Assembly: GCA_018645535.1 (NCBI GenBank)
Contig: JABGWN010000060.1
Location: 1 to 5,978 of the forward strand
DNA from: Methanobacteriota archaeon
Lineage (GTDB): Archaea; Thermoplasmatota; Poseidoniia; Poseidoniales; Poseidoniaceae
Length of the DNA: 5,978 bases
Direction of reading: 5' to 3'
Position 1 is the first letter of the stretch. Each line of letters begins with the position of its first letter. The position numbers and the translations under genes are program-made. This document shows positions 1 through 4,722 of the stretch, one piece after another. The notes under the pieces were generated by a model, which made no database searches, was not told the DNA's origin, and saw nothing but the letters and a program-made list of their open reading frames with translations.

Positions 1-1
1 A

Positions 2-625
2 GAAGCACTTGGTGTTCAAGGAGAAAACTTGTCTCGTGCTGAAATTGCATCGTATCAAGCGGATCTCAATGAGAAAGAGGCACATGCAATGCAACGTGCT
101 GAAGTTGCTCGAAGAACTGCAGAGATGGAAGTTCAAAAGGCCCAGTATATGCTGGAACAAGAGCGTCTACGTGCTGAAGAGATTGTAAAGGAAGAGATTT
201 CTAAGACTCAAATTGAGATTGCATCCGAAGCAGAAGCAGAACGCATACGACGTATTGCACGTGGTGAAGCAGATGCAACACTTGCTCGTTACAATGCTGA
301 AGCAGAAGGTACCAAAGCGGTTCTTGAAGCAAAGGCAAATGGATACAAGCAACTCGTTTCAAGTGCAGGTGGCGATGTAAAGGCAGCAGCTACTCTCCTC
401 ATGGTTGAGAAGATTGAAGAAATCGTTGCTCGACAAACTGAAGCAATCGCAAACCTACAAATCGACAAGATCACCGTTTGGGATTCAGGTGCAGGTGGAA
501 GCGAAGGAGGAAGCACTGCAAACTTTGTTTCTTCCCTCATCCGTTCCTTGCCTCCAGTTCATGACGTAGCCAAGATGGCTGGTGTTGATTTGCCAGATTA
601 TCTCGGTTCGATGAAAGAAGAGTGA
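2..625 (+). CDS. Flotillin-like SPFH/band 7 protein, C-terminal fragment (5' end outside window)
   Basis: The reading frame is open from base 2 to the TGA at 623-625, so the gene enters from the left and about 207 residues are visible. There is no reason to start it at the internal TTG at 29. Flotillins are membrane-associated scaffold proteins that oligomerise in lipid microdomains. The N-terminal membrane anchor and SPFH domain, which would clinch the family, lie outside the window. What is visible is the flotillin-type second half: a long Ala/Glu/Arg-rich coiled coil (first ~125 residues, with repeated EA, AEAE and RAE patterns), followed by a short globular end containing IDKITVWDSG, a Gly/Ser-rich linker, and NFVSSLIRSLPPVHDVAKMAG. 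That last block closely resembles the C-terminus of bacterial FloT/YuaG and YqiK-type flotillins. A generic band-7/stomatin protein is less likely because stomatins lack this tail. It is separated from fhs by about 60-90 bases and is probably a separate transcript. Confidence 0.88.
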   Translation, partial: EALGVQGENLSRAEIASYQADLNEKEAHAMQRAEVARRTAEMEVQKAQYMLEQERLRAEEIVKEEISKTQIEIASEAEAERIRRIARGEADATLARYNAEAEGTKAVLEAKANGYKQLVSSAGGDVKAAATLLMVEKIEEIVARQTEAIANLQIDKITVWDSGAGGSEGGSTANFVSSLIRSLPPVHDVAKMAGVDLPDYLGSMKEE

Positions 626-685
626 TTCGGTCTAACCCGAAGAACCCCCAAATTAGACAGTTTAACCTCTGAACAGGGGTTTCTT
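626..685 (+). repeat. Overlapping inverted repeats in the flotillin-fhs spacer
   Basis: Three imperfectly compatible stems can be drawn directly after the flotillin stop. TTCGG (626-630) pairs with CCGAA (637-641) across a 6-base loop. GTCTAA (630-635) pairs with TTAGAC (653-658). AAGAACCCC (640-648) pairs with GGGGTTTCTT (676-685) with one bulged T. The first begins immediately after the stop codon and could help end the flotillin transcript, but no T-run follows it, so calling it a terminator would go beyond the sequence. The last arm reaches the upstream candidate start of fhs. Pairing was done by eye; no folding energy was computed. Confidence 0.4.
649..657 (+). promoter_or_regulatory. 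Candidate archaeal TATA-like element upstream of fhs
   Basis: CAAATTAGA is an AT-rich element in an otherwise C-rich and G-rich spacer. The identical nine bases occur upstream of the cinA-domain gene (3934-3942), where they sit at the right distance for a leaderless transcript. By the same spacing, transcription here would start near base 678. That gives a leader of about 28-37 bases to the ATG candidates at 706 and 715. This is inference from position and repetition only. Confidence 0.3.
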
Positions 686-714
686 TGAAAGCCAAACTGC
701 TTTGCATGGAAATT

Positions 715-2430
715 ATGGCCAGTGATTTGGAGATTGCAAGGAAGGCTGAATTGGAACCTATCGAAGCAATTGCTTGGAAGTTAGGTATTCCATCAAGTGA
801 CTTGATTGCATATGGATCGAGTATGGCGAAAATATCCTGGGATGGGATGAAGCAACGCTTTTCTTCTTCCAAAGGAAACCTTATCCTTGTCACCTCGGTA
901 AACCCAACACCGTTTGGAGAAGGAAAGACGGTAACGACGATTGGACTTACTCAAGCGCTTTGCAGAATTGGAAAGAATGCGACATGTGTTATTCGAGAAC
1001 CGTCCATGGGTCCTGTTTTTGGAATCAAAGGTGGAGCTGCAGGTGGAGGTAATTCACAAGTTCTTCCCATGGAGGAGATTAACCTCCACTTCACAGGAGA
1101 CCTACATGCAGTAACCTCTGCGCATAATCTTCTTTCTTCTTTAATTGACAATCATATCAAACATGGTAATCACTGTAAAATTGATACGAACAGAGTCTTT
1201 TGGCCAAGAGTTGTTGATCTTAACGACCGTTCACTCAGAGATGTTGTCGTTGGCCTTGGAGGTCCTGCAAATGGTAACGTACGCCAAGATCGATTTGACA
1301 TAACAGCTGCTTCTGAAATCATGGCCATTCTTGTTCTTGCGAAGGATTACAGTGACCTTCGACATCGTTTGGGAGAGATCGTTATCGCTCAATCTACAGA
1401 GGGTCATCCAATTAAGGCTGAGCATATCGAGGCAGCTGGTTCAATGGCCTTGCTCCTTCGCAATGCATTTTTACCGAACCTCGTACAAACATTAGAAGGA
1501 AATCCTGCGTTTATTCATGGCGGACCATTTGCGAATATTGCTCATGGAAACTCATCAATTGTGGCTGATAGAATCGCACTCTCTTGTGCAGATTATGTCG
1601 TTACAGAAGCAGGCTTTGGAAGCGACATGGGTGCTGAGAAATTCATGCACATTAAGGCTGCAACCTCTGGAAAGGCTCCCGATTGCATTGTAATGAATGT
1701 CACAGTTCGTTCGATGAAACTTCACGGGAAGGCCTTTGGTGAACGTGGAGGATACAGACCTTCGAAGGAAGAACTCGAAACTGAGAATGTAACCGCTGTT
1801 GTGGCTGGAGCAACCTCGAATCTTGACCGACACATCAAGAATATGCTTCGATTTGGAGTCCCTGTCGTTGTTTCAATTAATCGATTTGCGAGCGATACTG
1901 ATTCTGAGCTCGAGGCCATAGAAGAAGCATCACGAGCAAGTGGTGCAAGCAGAGTTTGTCGAACAGAAGTTCACTCAAAGGGTGGAGAAGGTGGAGAGGC
2001 ACTTGCAAACGCTGTAGTGGATTCCATACACGATCATGTGGCTGCAGGACGACCCTTTTTGCCACTGGTTAGCCCTGATGATTCAATAGAAAATAAGGTT
2101 GAAGCAATTGCCACCCGAATGTATGGAGCATCGAATGTAACCTTTGAAGCGCCTGCTCTACGTCAATTGAAGAAAATCAAAGAATGGGGGTATGGTAATC
2201 TTCCTGTTTGCATGGCTAAAACTCAGTACTCTTTTTCACACGATGCTGGAATGCTTGGAGCACCATCTGGCTTTGAGTTACCAGTCCGTGAATTCAGATT
2301 GAATGCAGGAGCAGGATTCGTCGTTGCCATTCTTGGATCAATCATGACCATGCCAGGATTACCTAAGCGTCCTGCTGCAAATGACATGGATATGGATGAG
2401 GATGGGAATCTCGTTGGTGTGTTCGGGTGA
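715..2430 (+). CDS. fhs: Formate--tetrahydrofolate ligase (10-formyl-THF synthetase)
   Basis: This cytosolic enzyme joins formate to tetrahydrofolate with ATP, giving 10-formyl-THF for purine and other one-carbon reactions. From ATG 715 it is 571 residues, close to the usual ~555-560. The family blocks are all present (numbering from 715): SDLEIAR near the N-terminus, the ATP-binding P-loop TPFGEGKT (65-72), REPSMGPVFGIKGGAAGGG (95-112), NLHFTGDLHAVTSAHNLL, ANIAHGNSS (274-282), TEAGFGSDMGAEKF, and near the end IMTMPGLPKRPAA. The in-frame TTG at 685 and ATG at 706 would add 10 and 3 residues. I prefer 715 because MASDLEIARKAELEPI matches where family members begin, but none of the three has a convincing SD sequence. 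It leads a cluster with pelota, 6 bases downstream. The enzyme is typical of bacteria and patchy in archaea, so an ancient transfer is plausible. The gene is intact, with no frameshift. Confidence 0.97.
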   Translation: MASDLEIARKAELEPIEAIAWKLGIPSSDLIAYGSSMAKISWDGMKQRFSSSKGNLILVTSVNPTPFGEGKTVTTIGLTQALCRIGKNATCVIREPSMGPVFGIKGGAAGGGNSQVLPMEEINLHFTGDLHAVTSAHNLLSSLIDNHIKHGNHCKIDTNRVFWPRVVDLNDRSLRDVVVGLGGPANGNVRQDRFDITAASEIMAILVLAKDYSDLRHRLGEIVIAQSTEGHPIKAEHIEAAGSMALLLRNAFLPNLVQTLEGNPAFIHGGPFANIAHGNSSIVADRIALSCADYVVTEAGFGSDMGAEKFMHIKAATSGKAPDCIVMNVTVRSMKLHGKAFGERGGYRPSKEELETENVTAVVAGATSNLDRHIKNMLRFGVPVVVSINRFASDTDSELEAIEEASRASGASRVCRTEVHSKGGEGGEALANAVVDSIHDHVAAGRPFLPLVSPDDSIENKVEAIATRMYGASNVTFEAPALRQLKKIKEWGYGNLPVCMAKTQYSFSHDAGMLGAPSGFELPVREFRLNAGAGFVVAILGSIMTMPGLPKRPAANDMDMDEDGNLVGVFG

Positions 2431-2431
2431 T
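2426..2431 (+). promoter_or_regulatory. SD-like site for pelota, embedded in the fhs stop
   Basis: GGTGAT matches the GGUGAU part of the archaeal Shine-Dalgarno consensus (complement of the 16S 3' end). It lies five bases before the pelota ATG at 2437 and contains the fhs TGA (2428-2430), so ribosomes ending fhs would sit on the pelota initiation site. This supports both the ATG 2437 start and translational coupling. Confidence 0.5.
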
Positions 2432-2436
2432 TCTGA

Positions 2437-3501
2437 ATGCAACTCCTGAAGCAAAGCGAGCAACATTGGAAACTTCGGATTGACTCTGAAGATGACTTAT
2501 GGGTACTTGCTAGATTTGCGGTTTCAGGAAGAAGCCTTGCAATGCTTGGAGAACGCAGGGATACAACCACTGCAGAATCGGGAGATCGTGCTAAAGCTGC
2601 TGAGCGAAAAAAGATGTGGATTCAACTTAGAATCCTCACCACAGAATACAAAACCTACTCCAATATTCTGCGAATCCATGGCACTATTGAACAAGCACCA
2701 ATAGATGTCGGATCACACCATACCCATCTTATCGAAGTGGGTGATGAGATTGAACTCCATTCATTAAGTGGGTTTCCAGAGTATGACAGACTACTGCTTG
2801 AGGAAACAATGACCTCAGATAAGAAGAGCAATGTTTCTATCATCGTTGTCGAGAATGATGAAATTATTCTTTTTGAAGTAACGAGGCGGGGACTACGAGA
2901 AGGCGCTACATGGACGATGCGCGGAGGTGGAAAACGTGGTGATATTCGAACAAGTGAATCTGTTGCTAAATCATTTCAACAACAAGTCGCAAAGGAAATA
3001 CTCGCTGCAACTACTGCGAATAAACCTATGATTCTATGTGGTCCAGGCCATGCTAGAGAACGACTGCGTAATGTGATCCTTACTCAGGAACCACAACGCA
3101 GTATTCGACTTGTATCTACATCGATGGCAGGTCGTTCAGGAGCCAATGAAATTATTCGAGAGGGATTGGCAGATGAACTACTCTCTCAACATGCCATCAG
3201 TAAAGAAATAAAATTACTGGAAGAAGTCTGGCTCCGTTTGAGTAAGAATGGAGCAGTTGCCTATGGTGAAAAGGAATTGGCAAAGGCCATGAATGAAGGT
3301 GCAATCGAAACATTACTCGTTTCAGCCGATATACTTAGAGACCCAGCAGCAATGATTGATGGCGTTCCTGTTTCTTCTTGGGTTAAAGGTATTAGCGACA
3401 TAGGGGCTGAACTTGTTCAATGTTCATCTGACCATGATTCAGGCGAACAACTCGACAACATGGGTGGAGTTATCGCCTTGTTACGATATAGGATGGTGTA
3501 A
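2437..3501 (+). CDS. pelA: Pelota/Dom34 mRNA-surveillance and ribosome-rescue protein
   Basis: Pelota is an eRF1 paralogue that enters the empty A site of stalled archaeal ribosomes and, with aEF1A and ABCE1, splits them without hydrolysing peptidyl-tRNA. The 354-residue length is normal for archaeal Pelota. Three domains can be followed. An Sm-like N-terminal domain (about 1-128) contains DDLWVLARFAVSGRS (19-33) and an AERKKMWIQLRI strand (55-66). The central eRF1-2-like domain starts at NVSIIVVENDEIILFEV (132-148). The C-terminal eL30-like domain has GAVAYGEKELAKAMNEGAIETLLVSADILRD (272-302) and ends in GGVIALLRYRMV. No GGQ peptide-release motif is seen, as expected for Pelota and unlike aRF1. 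The start at 2437 is supported by the family-like N-terminus and an SD-like site over the fhs stop. It lies 6 bases after fhs and 2 bases before the next gene, so it is probably the middle gene of an operon. Confidence 0.96.
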   Translation: MQLLKQSEQHWKLRIDSEDDLWVLARFAVSGRSLAMLGERRDTTTAESGDRAKAAERKKMWIQLRILTTEYKTYSNILRIHGTIEQAPIDVGSHHTHLIEVGDEIELHSLSGFPEYDRLLLEETMTSDKKSNVSIIVVENDEIILFEVTRRGLREGATWTMRGGGKRGDIRTSESVAKSFQQQVAKEILAATTANKPMILCGPGHARERLRNVILTQEPQRSIRLVSTSMAGRSGANEIIREGLADELLSQHAISKEIKLLEEVWLRLSKNGAVAYGEKELAKAMNEGAIETLLVSADILRDPAAMIDGVPVSSWVKGISDIGAELVQCSSDHDSGEQLDNMGGVIALLRYRMV

Positions 3502-3503
3502 AG

Positions 3504-3809
3504 ATGAAAATCCTATATTTCTCAGAGTTAGGAACCAACCTCCGTGAAGAAATGAGTGGAGCACGGTGGCTGCTTATGTCAAGTAGAGATTTACAATCTG
3601 CAACTGGAGCACTAATGTTTGCAGAATTGGATGGAATTCTTATCGGAGTTGACCATAGAGGTGAAGAAATTATTCCAGGACTATGGCAACGAGCAGTCCA
3701 TTTGATGCTCGTATCGGAACAGATCGACGCAGAGGAATTCGCTAAAAAAAGTGGAATCACCAAAGTAATTGCAAACGATAGTGGTAACCTCGAAGATTAC
3801 ACCTGGTAA
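3504..3809 (+). CDS. Small hypothetical protein coupled to pelota
   Basis: I do not recognise this 101-residue protein. It starts 2 bases after the pelota stop, with GGTG (3495-3498) five bases before its ATG, so it is very likely translated from the same message. The composition is that of a small soluble alpha/beta protein. A strand-like start MKILYFSE is followed by helical ARWLLMSSRDL (20-30), a hydrophobic core ALMFAELDGILIGVD (36-50), then GLWQRAVHLMLVSEQIDAEEFAKKSG (59-84) and an acidic end NLEDYTW. There is no signal peptide, membrane helix, Cys cluster or nucleotide-binding motif. A seven-A run (3744-3750) encodes part of AKKS. An opposing minus-strand reading frame at 3470-3763 is judged a shadow because this plus-strand gene has operon spacing and an initiation site. 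The position after pelota hints at a translation-linked role, but that is association only. Confidence 0.8.
   Translation: MKILYFSELGTNLREEMSGARWLLMSSRDLQSATGALMFAELDGILIGVDHRGEEIIPGLWQRAVHLMLVSEQIDAEEFAKKSGITKVIANDSGNLEDYTW
3744..3750 (-). terminator. Candidate T-run terminator for tRNA-Val
   Basis: On the minus strand this is a run of seven T about 60 bases past the 3' end of tRNA-Val. Archaeal RNA polymerase often terminates at such T-tracts without a hairpin. It is the first long T-run downstream of the tRNA and lies within the opposing small gene. It could equally be just two Lys codons of that gene. Confidence 0.3.
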
Positions 3810-3883
3810 TGGGTCCGGAGGGAATTGAACCCTCGATCTTCGCCTTGTAAGGGCGACGTCATAAACCCCTAGACCACAGACCC
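3810..3883 (-). tRNA. tRNA-Val (anticodon UAC)
   Basis: The reverse complement folds into a complete 74-base cloverleaf. The acceptor stem GGGTCTG pairs with CGGACCC (one G-T pair), with discriminator A. The D arm starts GTC and closes with GAC around a loop containing AGGGG. The anticodon stem is TCGCC/GGCGA with loop CTTACAA, so the anticodon is TAC (UAC), reading valine GUA and, depending on wobble modification, other GUN codons. The variable loop is five bases (AGATC). The T arm is GAGGG/CCCTC with loop TTCAATT. There is no intron, and the 3' CCA is not encoded (the next bases are TTA), as is common in archaea. The 3' end touches the last base of the stop codon of the small plus-strand gene, so the two transcription units converge with no spacer. 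Confidence 0.97.
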
Positions 3884-3901
3884 AGCCTTCCGTGTACAGA
3901 G

Positions 3902-3909
3902 ATGTATTT
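3902..3909 (-). promoter_or_regulatory. Possible TATA box for tRNA-Val
   Basis: Read on the minus strand this is AAATACAT, centred about 22 bases before the mature tRNA 5' end. It is the only AT-rich octamer close enough upstream, in a fairly mixed sequence. The spacing is slightly short if transcription starts at the mature end, so the call is weak. Confidence 0.22.
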
Positions 3910-3933
3910 GAAACAAGAGGTATCCAATAACCT

Positions 3934-3942
3934 CAAATTAGA
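3934..3942 (+). promoter_or_regulatory. Candidate TATA-like element for a leaderless cinA-domain transcript
   Basis: CAAATTAGA is centred about 25 bases before the ATG at 3963, the distance expected between an archaeal TATA box and a start site at the initiation codon. No SD-like sequence precedes the ATG, which fits leaderless translation. The same nine bases recur upstream of fhs at 649-657. Confidence 0.38.
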
Positions 3943-3962
3943 TGCGCAACCGCGTTTAGACA

Positions 3963-4661
3963 ATGGACGAGGAAGCACAAGCTACTGCAGCTAGGCTAGT
4001 CCGCCGACTCAAAGGCGGCTACACCGTCACAATTGCAGAGTCTTGTACCGGTGGTTTGCTTGCGAGTACGCTCACCGATATTGCTGGTGCGAGTGCATGG
4101 TTCAACCAATCATGGGTCACATATTCATACGAAGCTAAAATCCAGGAACTAAATGTTAGTCGAGAATTGCTCGAAAAGAAAGGCGCAGTTTCAGCAGAGG
4201 TCGCAATTCAAATGGCACAAGGAGCACTTGCTCGTGCAGATGCCGATATTGCCATCTCAATAACAGGAATTGCTGGGCCAGGAAATGATGGTTCCACAAA
4301 GAAAGTTGGTTATGTCTATGTTGGAATTGCATCGAAGACATGGGCAATTGCAGAAGCGACACAAATCGGTGGAAACCGCCAAGAGAACAAAGAAGGATTT
4401 GTCCACTTCGCTTTGCTTACTGCGATCAGACATTGGGACCAAGCAATGGAATTAGCAGAAACGAACCGATTGAAAGATCTTGAACAACGTGAAAACAAGG
4501 CTCGAGAAAATGCGCTGGCAGAAATTGAACGCAACAAACGTGCTGCGGCTGCTGCACAAGAAACTGCTTGGCAATCTCAAACATGGTCCGGTAAAAACCC
4601 AGATGAGGGTAAGGATATGGGACTCGATGTTCACTGGGACGATGAATCACAAGAAGATTGA
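3963..4661 (+). CDS. Stand-alone CinA C-terminal domain protein, probable NMN amidohydrolase (PncC-type), with extra C-terminal tail
   Basis: The CinA C-terminal domain (PncC family) hydrolyses nicotinamide mononucleotide to nicotinate mononucleotide and ammonia, feeding NAD recycling in the cytosol. Residues 5-160 carry the family signatures: TIAESCTGGLLAS (23-35) with the conserved Ser27, the WVTYSYEAKIQELNV block (51-65) with its Tyr and Lys residues, GAVSAEVAIQMAQGA, the glycine-rich TGIAGPGNDGSTKKVGYVYVG (101-121), and Arg139 in the GGNRQENK segment. The N-terminal nucleotide-binding (MoCF-like) domain of full-length CinA is absent. The domain normally ends near residue 160, but this protein runs to 232. 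The added part is a charged Glu/Arg/Lys/Ala helix (about 165-202, probably coiled coil) followed by a hydrophilic tail ending in WDDESQED. Activity is inferred from the family. It is divergent from tRNA-Val and 39 bases before DP1, with which it may be co-transcribed. Confidence 0.93.
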   Translation: MDEEAQATAARLVRRLKGGYTVTIAESCTGGLLASTLTDIAGASAWFNQSWVTYSYEAKIQELNVSRELLEKKGAVSAEVAIQMAQGALARADADIAISITGIAGPGNDGSTKKVGYVYVGIASKTWAIAEATQIGGNRQENKEGFVHFALLTAIRHWDQAMELAETNRLKDLEQRENKARENALAEIERNKRAAAAAQETAWQSQTWSGKNPDEGKDMGLDVHWDDESQED

Positions 4662-4663
4662 AC

Positions 4664-4722
4664 GTCAACCCTTTTGGAGGGTCGACCCCTCTAAGGAAAT
4701 ATGTCTGCGCAGTGGGGGTCGA
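4664..4722 (+). repeat. Competing inverted repeats over the DP1 start
   Basis: Three mutually exclusive pairings share the central palindrome GGGTCGACCC (4679-4688). (a) GTCAACCC (4664-4671) pairs with GGGTCGAC (4679-4686), with one A-C mismatch. (b) GGAGGG (4676-4681) pairs with CCCTCT (4687-4692) around loop TCGAC. (c) TCGACCCC (4682-4689) pairs perfectly with GGGGTCGA (4715-4722). The loop of (c) holds the SD-like AAGGA (4693-4697) and the DP1 ATG (4701). Stem (c) would place the initiation site in a 25-base loop clamped by eight pairs, while stem (a) or (b) would free it. A regulatory role is inference; the repeats themselves are seen directly. Confidence 0.5.

Noticed and set aside
29..31. 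TTG as a possible start of the flotillin gene
   Set aside because: The frame is open to the window's left edge in the same coiled coil, and flotillin C-terminal regions do not stand alone, so it is an internal Leu codon.
1555..1919. Minus-strand reading frames inside fhs, rich in Cys, Ser and Phe
   Set aside because: They lie wholly within a strongly conserved enzyme gene and their composition is typical of antisense translation. Treated as shadows.
3744..3750. Seven-A run as a programmed frameshift site in the small gene
   Set aside because: The zero frame continues for a further 19 codons to a natural stop beside the tRNA, and no stimulatory hairpin or alternative long frame is apparent.
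3470..3763. 97-codon minus-strand reading frame opposite the small hypothetical gene
   Set aside because: The plus-strand gene at 3504-3809 has operon spacing (2 bases) and an SD-like site. The minus frame overlaps both it and the pelota end, and its Ser/Ile/Pro-rich translation shows no family features.
3917..3934. GAGGT/ACCTC inverted repeat in the tRNA-cinA divergent spacer
   Set aside because: A five-base stem with an eight-base loop is too short to separate from chance, although its position between divergent promoters was noted.
4001..4018. CCGCC/GGCGG stem early in the cinA-domain coding region
   Set aside because: Only five pairs with an eight-base loop, inside codons 13-19, and explained by Arg-Arg and Gly-Gly codons.
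4156..4668. Several open frames on both strands over the cinA-domain gene
   Set aside because: The plus frame 3963-4661 carries clear CinA motifs; the other frames show low-complexity or Cys-rich shadow composition.
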